Assembly: GCF_024298925.1 (NCBI RefSeq) | Contig: NZ_CP101283.1 | Coordinates: forward strand, 1,865,001 to 1,929,000 | DNA length: 64,000 nt | Origin: Phenylobacterium sp. LH3H17 | GTDB taxonomy: Bacteria; Pseudomonadota; Alphaproteobacteria; Caulobacterales; Caulobacteraceae | Reading direction: 5' to 3' | Shown: piece by piece, positions 45,845 through 52,813 of the stretch | How the letters are laid out: each line of letters begins with the position of its first letter | Position numbering within the stretch: position 1 is the stretch's first letter | Program-made: the position numbers and the translations under genes | Notes under the pieces: generated by a model | Seen by the model: the letters and a program-made list of their open reading frames with translations, nothing else | Databases searched by the model: none | What the model was told of the DNA's origin: nothing

Positions 45845-45865
45845 CCATGACCTCGCAGGTAATGG
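45845..45865. promoter_or_regulatory. Operator-like inverted repeat upstream of the MmyB-type regulator
   Basis: CCATGACCT-CGC-AGGTAATGG: 8 of 9 positions in the two arms are complementary. It lies 33 nt upstream of the regulator start and is of the ACCT-N3-AGGT type. A likely autoregulatory site of the HTH protein. Confidence 0.5.
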
Positions 45866-45871
45866 GCAAGC

Positions 45872-45908
45872 GAGAGGCCGCCGAGGGCGCCCCCCCCGGC
45901 GGCCTCTC
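45872..45908. other. Perfect 11-bp inverted repeat
   Basis: GAGAGGCCGCC and GGCGGCCTCTC (45872-45882/45898-45908) separated by 15 nt that include a run of eight C residues. It lies between the HTH regulator and the sigma-factor remnant, where the missing sigma region 2 coding sequence would be expected. It could be a transcriptional stop, an operator or the scar of a deletion. Confidence 0.45.
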
Positions 45909-45983
45909 CACAGTAGGGCCGTGTCGCGCGCACTTGCGAGCCTCTCCAGGGCTCCGCAATCCTCAGCGATCGGTCGGCGACTG

Positions 45984-46157
45984 ATGTGCTTGACGGAAGA
46001 CCAACGCCTCGCTGTGGCCCTGGTGCTGATCGAGGGACTATCCTATCGAGAGGCCGCTTCGGTGTTGGGGACGCCGAAAGGCGCCCTGACCAGCTGCCGG
46101 GTCTGGGAACGTAATGCGATATTGGCCCGCCTGGGCGGCGAGGGGAGCGCGGCATGA
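45984..46157 (+). pseudogene. ECF sigma factor remnant (region 4 only)
   Basis: A 57-codon frame (in-frame GTG at 45921 would add 21 codons) resembling only sigma region 4: LTEDQRLAVALVLIEGLSYREAASVLGTPKGALTS, with the usual SRLxRARxxL end degraded to SCRVWERNAILARL. Sigma region 2, needed for promoter melting and core binding, is absent upstream; the space is occupied by the oppositely oriented HTH gene. Its stop overlaps the anti-sigma start (ATGA), the normal coupling of such pairs, so this is probably the tail of a decayed sigma gene. Confidence 0.65.
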
Positions 46158-46900
46158 GCCGGATCACCGACGAGATGATCGCCCGCTATGTGGATGGCGA
46201 ACTGGACGCGGTAGGCGTGGCCGCCGTTGACGCGGCCGTGGCGGCCGACCCAGCCCTGGGCGCCAGGATCGTGCGCGAGAGCCACCTGCGCGCCGTCGCG
46301 GCCCGGGCCCTGGGCGACGTGCTCACCGAGCCGGTTCCCGAGCGGATGCGCCAGGCCGTGGAAGCCAGCGCCCGCAGCGCCGAGATCATCAAGCTCGACT
46401 TCAAGAAGCCGCGAGGCGGACCCGTCGCGCCCGCGGCCCCCAAGCCCTCGCGATTGCCGGCCTGGGCCGCGGCGGCGGCGTGCCTGGTGGTGGGGATGCT
46501 TGTGGCCCAGGCCTTCGGCATGATCACGACCAAGCCCTTCGAAACCGCGCCCCGGGCGGGCCAGCCCGCGTCCGCGGCCCTGACCGTGGCCTTGGACCGC
46601 AAGCTCTCGGGCGAGGCGGGCCTGGTGCAGGTCGGCCTCAGCTTCCGTGACGGCGGCGGCCAGGTCTGCAGGACCTTCCAGATCGACCGGACGGCCGGCG
46701 TCGCCTGCCGGCGCGAGAGAGGCTGGAGCGTGCGGATGGCGACCGGCGCGCCCGCCGCGCCCGCCGGCGGGAGCGGCGACTATCGGATGGCCGCCCCGGC
46801 GACCCCGCCGGCAGTGCTGGAAACCGTTGACGCCATGATCGCCGGCGAGCCCCTGGACCGGCCCCAGGAAGTCGCCGCCCGCAAGGCCGGCTGGAAATAG
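46154..46900 (+). CDS. Membrane anti-sigma factor
   Basis: A 248-residue single-pass membrane protein. The cytoplasmic N-terminus ITDEMIARYVDGELDAVGVAAVDAAVAADPALGARI (about 4-39) is the anti-sigma-like ASD region without a zinc HxxxCxxC motif. A TM helix lies at about 100-122 (LPAWAAAAACLVVGMLVAQAF), followed by a periplasmic domain with two Cys (VCRTFQIDRTAGVACRRERGW). It is translationally coupled to the sigma remnant, so it may now be an orphan or act on another sigma factor. Confidence 0.82.
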   Translation: MSRITDEMIARYVDGELDAVGVAAVDAAVAADPALGARIVRESHLRAVAARALGDVLTEPVPERMRQAVEASARSAEIIKLDFKKPRGGPVAPAAPKPSRLPAWAAAAACLVVGMLVAQAFGMITTKPFETAPRAGQPASAALTVALDRKLSGEAGLVQVGLSFRDGGGQVCRTFQIDRTAGVACRRERGWSVRMATGAPAAPAGGSGDYRMAAPATPPAVLETVDAMIAGEPLDRPQEVAARKAGWK

Positions 46901-46916
46901 GCTCCAGACATGCGAA

Positions 46917-46945
46917 GGGCCGGCCCATTGTCGGGGCCGGCCCTT
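46917..46945. terminator. Bidirectional terminator-like hairpin
   Basis: GGGCCGGCCC-ATTGTCG-GGGCCGGCCC: a perfect 10-bp stem at 46917-46926/46934-46943, 16 nt after the anti-sigma stop. The trailing sequence is TTCC on the plus strand and TTCG on the minus strand, so any U-tract is poor in both directions. A second hairpin, GGACCGC-GTC-GCGGTCC (46954-46970), lies next to it on the side of the small minus-strand gene. Confidence 0.6.
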
Positions 46946-46984
46946 CCATTGTCGGACCGCGTCGCGGTCCCGAAACCCAGTCGC

Positions 46985-47053
46985 TTACTTGGAGACCTCG
47001 TAAGCGGAAGCCCAGGTCGCGGTTTCCACTTGCGGATGAAGACAATGAGACAC
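46985..47053 (-). CDS. 22-residue small protein with near-perfect Shine-Dalgarno
   Basis: A GTG-started 23-codon frame (47053 to the TAA at 46985) preceded by AAAGGAGGTGA, an almost complete anti-16S match, at ideal 6-nt spacing. The peptide begins MSHCLHPQVE, has ATWASA in the middle and ends YEVSK, with one Cys, two His and one Trp. Two hairpins follow within about 70 nt and a promoter-like pair precedes it, so it could be an independent short transcript. I do not recognise it; it could be a stand-alone micropeptide or a leader. Confidence 0.55.
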   Translation of the reverse strand: MSHCLHPQVETATWASAYEVSK

Positions 47054-47089
47054 TGGTCACCTCCTTTCAGCTGATTGAACAGGACCCCT

Positions 47090-47118
47090 AATATGGGGGT
47101 GGAATTCCCGAGTCGCAA
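47090..47118 (-). promoter_or_regulatory. Candidate promoter of the small gene
   Basis: On the minus strand TTGCGA (47113-47118) and CATATT (47090-47095) are 17 nt apart, 37 nt before the GTG of the 22-residue gene. The -10 lies in the loop of an ACCCC...GGGGT inverted repeat, which could be an operator. The -10 match is only partial. Confidence 0.35.
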
Positions 47119-47130
47119 ACCCTGGCTGCG

Positions 47131-48885
47131 TCACTTGCGAAAGTTACGATCACTTGCGCGTTGACGCAGCTCCGTGACGGGAAGGGTCAGCTTGTCCAGC
47201 GCTTCCAGGGTCGCCTTGTAGCCAGCGGCGACGGCGGGATCGTAGGCGGACCAGTCGCGGATCTCGACCCCGGTCACGTCCGGGGTGATCAGAACGTCGG
47301 TGGCCTCCCGCGCCGCGGCCAGGTCGCGTCCGGTGGAAACCGTCGCGGCGCGCATCAGCAAGGAAACGATCGGCGGCCCCTTTCGCCAGTCGCCCGACCA
47401 GAGCCAGCGCCAGACCGAGGCCGGGCGGGCCACGTCGTCGGCCATGATAGAGCGGCCGCGGCTCACATCGACGCCGACGATTGGGCCGATCTGGGAGATG
47501 CGCATGACGTCGGCCGGGAAATTCTTCATCACCGCGCCGTCGACCAGGACGTGGTCGTCCTCGGTCGTGGCCGGCGGCATCACCCCCGGCAGGGCGATCG
47601 AGGCGCGCAAGGCGTCGCGCAGCAGCCCGCTCTTGTGGAGGTGATAGGTGCCGGTGGTGAGGTCCGAGGAGACGCAGAAGAACGGCAGCCACAGGTCGGC
47701 GATATGGGTGTCGCCGAAATGCTGGGCTAGGCGCTCCTTGACCTTGCCACCATGGGTCATGGCCAACAGGGGCAGGGCGATGTCGTCGAGGGGACTTGTG
47801 TTGACGAAGGCGTCGCGGATGCGGAGGTCCATCTCCTCGCTCTGCCAGCCGAGCGCGAGGCCCGCCCCGATGATCGCCCCCATGGACGAGCCGCCGACGA
47901 AGTCGATCGGCACCCCACGCTCGCGCAGGGCGTTGATCGCACCCACGTGGGCGTAAGCCCGCGCGCCGCCGCCCGAGAGCACCAGGCCCACCGATTGGCC
48001 GGTGAGCACCCGGGCGATGCGCTTGATGTCCTCGCTATTGTCGCGCCGCAGGTGGAACAGGCGGGCGGGCTTTGCCGCGGCGACCCAGGCCTCGGAGCCC
48101 CTGGGCGTCTGGGTGGTCTTCTTCTGGATCAGGATCAGGTCGACCAGGTGCTGAGCCTGCAGGGGCTCGGTGGCGACGCCGTCCTTCGGCGGCGCGGTGT
48201 CGCCCTTGCCGACCCGGAACAACCGATCGACCTGGCGGCCCACCACCTGCCGCCAGCCCTGGTCACCGGCCTCCGCCACATAGAGCACCACCTCATAGTC
48301 GCGCTCCACCCCCGAGAACCATTCGGTGGGTGCGTTCTGGGCCTCGGCGCCGACCACGGTGACCGTATAGCCGAGCCGGCCAATTTCGCGGGCGATCTTG
48401 TCCACGACGGCCCGCAGCGGCGTGGGCTCGCCGAGGCAGACGAAGCCGAACACCGAGGGTACGCCCACCGAGGCCTTGGTGGCGGCCTGGCGCGACCGCA
48501 GGATCATCAGCTTGGCCAACTCGATCATCACCGAGCCGTCGGTGTCGCAGGCCTCGAAGAAGACGTCCCGGGGCAAGGCGTATATCTCGGAGTCGCGCAG
48601 GGCCACCACCTGGGCCGAGTGCGGCGCTCCGGCGATCAGCGACATCTCCCCGGCCGGCTCGCCGGGCCGGATCACGCCGAGGAACTGGGTCTCGCCACCC
48701 TCCTCGCGCCGGAAGGCGCCCAGACGCCCGGCGCGCACCAGATAGAGGTGATCGGCCGGTTCCCCGGCCTTGTAGAGGGTCGCCCCGCCCGGCAGGGAAA
48801 ACCACGTGGCGTCGCCCTGGGCGCGCTCTTCGTTGAAGAGGCGCGCCAGCGCCGAGTCGGACGGGATGTCGGGCAGGGTGGCCAC
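47131..48885 (-). CDS. Patatin-like phospholipase with cyclic-nucleotide-binding domain
   Basis: A 584-residue two-domain protein. The N-terminus is a cNMP-binding domain (about 20-125; ATLYKAGEPADHLYLVRAGRLGAF, GEPAGEMSLIAG). A linker of about 170 residues follows. The C-terminal patatin domain has the oxyanion motif GGGARA (305-310), the nucleophile GSSMG with Ser334 and the catalytic dyad Asp in VDGAVMKN (Asp449). Relatives (NTE/RssA class) hydrolyse phospholipids, with activity tuned by the nucleotide domain; no membrane anchor is visible. Confidence 0.9.
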   Translation of the reverse strand: MATLPDIPSDSALARLFNEERAQGDATWFSLPGGATLYKAGEPADHLYLVRAGRLGAFRREEGGETQFLGVIRPGEPAGEMSLIAGAPHSAQVVALRDSEIYALPRDVFFEACDTDGSVMIELAKLMILRSRQAATKASVGVPSVFGFVCLGEPTPLRAVVDKIAREIGRLGYTVTVVGAEAQNAPTEWFSGVERDYEVVLYVAEAGDQGWRQVVGRQVDRLFRVGKGDTAPPKDGVATEPLQAQHLVDLILIQKKTTQTPRGSEAWVAAAKPARLFHLRRDNSEDIKRIARVLTGQSVGLVLSGGGARAYAHVGAINALRERGVPIDFVGGSSMGAIIGAGLALGWQSEEMDLRIRDAFVNTSPLDDIALPLLAMTHGGKVKERLAQHFGDTHIADLWLPFFCVSSDLTTGTYHLHKSGLLRDALRASIALPGVMPPATTEDDHVLVDGAVMKNFPADVMRISQIGPIVGVDVSRGRSIMADDVARPASVWRWLWSGDWRKGPPIVSLLMRAATVSTGRDLAAAREATDVLITPDVTGVEIRDWSAYDPAVAAGYKATLEALDKLTLPVTELRQRASDRNFRK

Positions 48886-48981
48886 GCGGGGAGCCTAGCT
48901 TGCGTCGCCGTCGCCCGCTATGGCTTGGCCTGATCTCCACGCCCAGTTCGGCGTTCTAACAGCGCCATAGGAGTGCGCCGC

Positions 48982-49818
48982 ATGACCAACCCCATCGCCG
49001 ACCCCCTGGTCGAGGTCCCCGACACCGACGCAGCTTCCGGGCTGGTCCTGATCGAGGCCACCCCGGAGGGCGTCGCCACCGTGACCCTGAACCGCGCCGC
49101 GCGCCGCAACGCCTTCGACGACCACCTGATCGCCGCCCTGCACGAGGCCTTCGAGACCCTGCAGGGCGCCGAGGGCGTGCGGGTGGTGTTTCTGCGCGGA
49201 GCCGGCGGCACGTTCAGCGCCGGCGCCGACCTGGAATGGATGCGCGACGCCATCGAGCGGTCCGAGGCCGATAACCGCGAGGACGCGCTCGCCATGGCCG
49301 TGATGCTGAAGAGCCTGCGCGACATGCCGGCCCTGACGGTGGCCCTGGTCGAGGGCGGCGCGTTCGGGGGCGGGGCCGGCCTGGCGGCGGCCTGCGACCT
49401 CGCGGTCAGCACGGCCGACGCCAAGTTCAGCTTTTCGGAGGTCCGCCTGGGCCTGATCGCGGCGACCATCAGCCCCTATGTGGTGGAGGCCATCGGCCCG
49501 CGGCAGGCCCGGGGCCTGTTCGCCACCGGCCGGGTGTTCGACGCCGCCTATGCCGACAAGATCGGCCTGGTCACCGAGGTGGTGGCCGACACCGCCGCGC
49601 TCGACGCCGCGCGCGACCGTATCGCGGCCGAGATGATGGCCTGCGCCCCCGGCGCGGTCGAAGCCTCGAAGAAACTGGTGGATGATGTCGCCCATCGTCC
49701 CGTCGAAGACGTGATGGAGGAGACCGCCAAGCGCATCGCCCGCGCCCGGGTGGGCGAGGAGGGGCAGGAGGGCGTCCGGGCGTTCCTGGCCAAGCGCAAG
49801 CCCAACTGGGCGGTCTGA
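48982..49818 (+). CDS. Enoyl-CoA hydratase/isomerase family protein
   Basis: A 278-residue crotonase. It shows VATVTLNRAARRNAFDDHLIAAL (about 30-52), the oxyanion loop GAGGTFSAGADLEWMRDA (about 73-90) and a second loop EGGAFGGGAGLAAACDLAVS (about 125-144). The glutamate of SEVRLGLIAATISPYVV corresponds to a catalytic position. The ATG at 48982 has AGGAG 8 nt upstream; a GTG three codons earlier is inside that site. A methylglutaconyl-CoA hydratase-like role is possible. It is followed after 6 nt by DUF1489. Confidence 0.88.
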   Translation: MTNPIADPLVEVPDTDAASGLVLIEATPEGVATVTLNRAARRNAFDDHLIAALHEAFETLQGAEGVRVVFLRGAGGTFSAGADLEWMRDAIERSEADNREDALAMAVMLKSLRDMPALTVALVEGGAFGGGAGLAAACDLAVSTADAKFSFSEVRLGLIAATISPYVVEAIGPRQARGLFATGRVFDAAYADKIGLVTEVVADTAALDAARDRIAAEMMACAPGAVEASKKLVDDVAHRPVEDVMEETAKRIARARVGEEGQEGVRAFLAKRKPNWAV

Positions 49819-49824
49819 GACCCG

Positions 49825-50226
49825 GTGAGCCTGCATCTGATCAAGCTGGTGGTCGGCTGCGACACGATCCAGGACCTGCTCGACTGGCATAAGGACCCGA
49901 GCGAGCCCTGGATCATGCGCACGCGCCAGACGCCCAAGCGGGCCGCCGACCTGCTGGACGGCGGCTCGCTCTATCGGGTGTTCCGAGGCGTGATCCTCTG
50001 CCGCCAGCCGATCCTGGCGGTGACCACGGTGGGCGAGGGGGTCACGGCCCGCTGCGAGGTGACGGTCGATCCGAACCTGGTCCGCGTGGCGCCGACCCCG
50101 CGCCGCGCCTTCCAGGGCTGGCGCTATCTGGAACCCAAGGACGCCCCGCCTGACCTGGCCAACGCCGCTGACGGCGACATCCCCACCGACCTGGCCCGTC
50201 GTCTGCGCGAGGCCGGCGCCTGGTAG
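49825..50226 (+). CDS. DUF1489 family protein
   Basis: A 133-residue protein of the alphaproteobacterial DUF1489 family: LHLIKLVVGCDTIQDLLDWH at the N-terminus, TRQTPKRAADLLDGGSLYRVFRGVILCRQPI (about 33-63), RPRRAFQGWRYLEP-like RRAFQGWRYLEPKDAPPDL (about 93-111). Function unknown. It starts at a GTG and is probably co-transcribed with the upstream hydratase. Confidence 0.87.
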   Translation: MSLHLIKLVVGCDTIQDLLDWHKDPSEPWIMRTRQTPKRAADLLDGGSLYRVFRGVILCRQPILAVTTVGEGVTARCEVTVDPNLVRVAPTPRRAFQGWRYLEPKDAPPDLANAADGDIPTDLARRLREAGAW

Positions 50227-50233
50227 GCGCGCG

Positions 50234-51820
50234 TCAGTTCACCCTACGCGACCGTCCGGCCCAATAGGGCTCGCGTAGCTCCCGGCGCAGGATCTTGCCC
50301 GACGCGTTGCGGGGCAGGGCGGCGATGAAGTCCACGCTCTTCGGCGCCTTGAAGCCGGCGATCCGGCCGCGAGCGAAGGCGATGATGTCGTCCGGCGTCG
50401 GCGCGGTCCCCGGCTTGGGGACGACGATGGCCTTCACCGCCTCGCCCCACTGGTCGTCGGGGACTCCGATCACCGCGACCTCGAGCACGTCCGGATGACC
50501 GTAGACGGCGCTCTCCACCTCGGCCGGATAGATGTTCTCCGCCCCGGAGATGATCATGTCCTTCACGCGGTCGTGGATGAAGAGATAGCCGTCCTCGTCG
50601 AGATAGCCGGCGTCGCCGGTCCGCAGCCAGCCATCCGCCCCGACCGTGGACGCCGTCGCTTCAGGCAGCCCCCAGTAACCCGCCATGTTGGAGATCGACC
50701 GCACCGCGACCTCGCCGACCGTATGGACCGGCAGGCTGGCGCCGGCCTCGTCGACGATCTTCAGCTCCACCCCCGGCATGGGCAGGCCCGCGGCGCGCAT
50801 CCGCGGCGTTCCGGCCGGATCGTGGTCCTCGGGCGGCAGATAGACGATGGTGCCACAGGTCTCGGTCATGCCGTACTGCTGGACGAAGCCGCAGCCGAAC
50901 ACCTCCATGCACTCGCGGAGCAGGTCCAGCGGGATCGGTGAAGCGCCGTAGAGGATGTACTTGAGGCGGCTGTAGTCGACCTCCCGCGCACGGGGCTGGC
51001 GAACCACGATCTGCAAGGCCGCCGGGACCATGAACATCTTCGAGATGTGGTCGTTCTCGATGTAGTCCAGCACCTTGAACGGGTCGAATTCCCGGGCCAC
51101 TACGCCCTTGGCGCCATTCACGAGCCCCACGATCCCCCAGCCGGTGCCGCCTATATGGCCGACGGGCATGGCCACCAGGCTGATGTCGCTGGCGCTCCAG
51201 CGGTTCCAGGCCAGCTGGGCCTCGGCGGCCTTGCGCCGGCCGCCCAGGATGTTGCGGTGGCTCAGCATCGCACCCTTGGGCCGACCGGTTGTTCCGGAGG
51301 TGTAGAGCTGGACGGCGACCTCGGTCTCGTCGATCGGCATCTGCGGGTCGGTGGGGGGCTGGGCGTCGCGCCAGGCCTCGAAGCCCGGCTCCATCGGTAC
51401 GAGGGTCAGGTCGGCCAGGTCCGCGGCGGCCTGGCGCGCCAGCTCGGCGACCTCGGGACCGAAGAACAGCATCCTGGCGCCGGCGTCCTCCAGCACATAG
51501 GCGATCTCGGGCGCGGCGAGGCGCCAGCCAATCGGGGCCATGACCACCCCGACCTTCAGCGCCCCGAACAGCAGTTCGAAATAGTGGTCGCTGTTCTTGC
51601 CCAGATAGGCGATCCGGTCGCCGCGGCTCAGGCCGGCCGCCAGCAGGGCCTGGGCGACCTGGTTCACGTGGGCGTTGAACGCCGAGTAGCTGGTTTCCCG
51701 CCCCTCGAAGACCAGGGCCGTCGCCTCCGGCCGGTGGAGGGCGTGATAGCGGGCCACGTCGCCGAGGGTCGGCATGGCGTCGAAGTCGACAGCCTCCTCG
51801 CGGTCCTGTTCAGCGATCAT
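50234..51820 (-). CDS. Acyl-CoA synthetase (AMP-forming)
   Basis: A 528-residue ANL-superfamily ligase activating a carboxylic acid with ATP and CoA. The P-loop is VQLYTSGTTGRPKGAMLSHRN (about 172-192), A5 is VQQYGMTETCG, A8 region is TGDAGYLDEDGYLFIHDRVKDMI and the C-terminal catalytic Lys is in NASGKILRRELRE. It resembles long-chain or aryl/steroid acid ligases. The start ATG at 51820 follows GAGGGCCCCCGG; further upstream in-frame sequence overlaps luxR. A CTATC-N6-GATAG palindrome is 77 nt upstream. Confidence 0.9.
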   Translation of the reverse strand: MIAEQDREEAVDFDAMPTLGDVARYHALHRPEATALVFEGRETSYSAFNAHVNQVAQALLAAGLSRGDRIAYLGKNSDHYFELLFGALKVGVVMAPIGWRLAAPEIAYVLEDAGARMLFFGPEVAELARQAAADLADLTLVPMEPGFEAWRDAQPPTDPQMPIDETEVAVQLYTSGTTGRPKGAMLSHRNILGGRRKAAEAQLAWNRWSASDISLVAMPVGHIGGTGWGIVGLVNGAKGVVAREFDPFKVLDYIENDHISKMFMVPAALQIVVRQPRAREVDYSRLKYILYGASPIPLDLLRECMEVFGCGFVQQYGMTETCGTIVYLPPEDHDPAGTPRMRAAGLPMPGVELKIVDEAGASLPVHTVGEVAVRSISNMAGYWGLPEATASTVGADGWLRTGDAGYLDEDGYLFIHDRVKDMIISGAENIYPAEVESAVYGHPDVLEVAVIGVPDDQWGEAVKAIVVPKPGTAPTPDDIIAFARGRIAGFKAPKSVDFIAALPRNASGKILRRELREPYWAGRSRRVN

Positions 51821-51896
51821 CCGGGGGCCCTCCACGCGTCCCGGATTGCTTCCGGGTTTGCGAAGGATTGCGCCACCTGACGCCGCGCCAGGCAAG

Positions 51897-51912
51897 CTAT
51901 CGGAACCGATAG
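51897..51912. promoter_or_regulatory. CTATC-N6-GATAG palindrome, site A (acyl-CoA ligase promoter)
   Basis: CTATCGG-AA-CCGATAG, a 16-bp dyad with 7-bp arms, 77 nt upstream of the acyl-CoA ligase and 4 nt after the luxR stop. It has the same half-sites and spacing as 52727-52742 and 54038-54053. Proposed binding site of the neighbouring LuxR-type regulator. Confidence 0.65.
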
Positions 51913-51915
51913 TGG

Positions 51916-52689
51916 CTATTCGGCCGGGACCTGGCGGGCCGGGTTGAAGTTGAGTCCTATGTAGCCGAGCGCCGCGGCCTCGCGGACCGCCTGCGAGCGG
52001 CCCACCACATGCAGCTTCTCGGCGGCGTTCTTCAGGTGGAAGCGGACGGTCGGGGCGGAGATGCGCACCAGCTCGCCGATCACGGCGTCGGTCTTGCCGG
52101 CCGCCGCCCACTTCAGGCACTGGATCTCTCGGCGGGTCAGCATGGCGCCGCGGGCCGAGGGCAATTTGCCCCGGGAGTCGTGATAGGCGCCCATGAACCG
52201 CAGGGCCGCGGCGTGGAGCCGCGGCGCCTGGGCGGCGAAGATCTCCGCGACCTCCACGGCCGGGTCGGGACTGGCCCAGACCACTGCGGCGATCACCCCG
52301 CCAGGCAGATAGGCCGGGGCGATAATGGCGCGGGCCACGCCATGGTCGCGGCTGGCGCGGTCGGCGGCGATGGCGTCCAGTCCCCGGGTCGGTCGCCAGG
52401 TCGCGAGCTTGCCGTCGGCATAGTAGAAGGGTTCGGCCATGTAGCGCGCCGCCTGGACGAACGGTGACTTCAGGGCGAAACCCCGATCCTTCCAGTATTC
52501 CAGCTCGGGATCGAGCCAACGGAAGACCGTCTCGGCGAAGGGCCGTCCGCCGCGATCCACCATCGGTTCGGGACTCGACAGGTCTCCGCTGACGGCGATG
52601 AAGGGAAGGCCCATTTCGCGGCCCAGGTCGGCGATCTCGGCGGCATATACGCTGACGAGGTCCGGGAGGTCAGGCTCCTTGTCGTCCAT
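51916..52689 (-). CDS. LuxR-family transcriptional regulator (probable LuxR solo)
   Basis: A 257-residue regulator with an N-terminal autoinducer-binding-like domain (about 10-170) and a C-terminal LuxR HTH (LTRREIQCLKWAAAGKTDAVIGELVRISAPTVRFHLKNAAEKL, about 184-226). The Asp-Pro pair usual in acyl-homoserine-lactone binders appears to be Ser75-Pro76 in FALKSPFVQA, so an ordinary AHL ligand is doubtful. No luxI gene is in the window. It is divergent from the acyl-CoA dehydrogenase with a shared palindrome between them. Confidence 0.88.
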   Translation of the reverse strand: MDDKEPDLPDLVSVYAAEIADLGREMGLPFIAVSGDLSSPEPMVDRGGRPFAETVFRWLDPELEYWKDRGFALKSPFVQAARYMAEPFYYADGKLATWRPTRGLDAIAADRASRDHGVARAIIAPAYLPGGVIAAVVWASPDPAVEVAEIFAAQAPRLHAAALRFMGAYHDSRGKLPSARGAMLTRREIQCLKWAAAGKTDAVIGELVRISAPTVRFHLKNAAEKLHVVGRSQAVREAAALGYIGLNFNPARQVPAE

Positions 52690-52723
52690 TGGGCCCTCCC
52701 TGTCGGCGCCTGGCGGATGTCGG

Positions 52724-52745
52724 AAGCTATCATTCCCGATAGCTT
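52724..52745. promoter_or_regulatory. CTATC-N6-GATAG palindrome, site B (luxR/ACAD divergent promoter)
   Basis: AAGCTATC-ATTCCC-GATAGCTT: perfect 8-bp arms over 22 bp, the best of the three sites. It is 35 nt before luxR and 69 nt before the acyl-CoA dehydrogenase start, suiting autoregulation and divergent control. Confidence 0.7.
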
Positions 52746-52813
52746 GATTGCGAGCCCGCCTTGGTCACAAGCGAGGGTCGGCGCCGTTTCAGCGTCCGAA
52801 GAGGATCTCGCAG

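Noticed and set aside
46985..47053. PqqA or other known RiPP precursor
   Set aside because: The peptide has no ExxxY crosslink motif in a PqqA-like context and no pqq or RiPP maturase genes are near.
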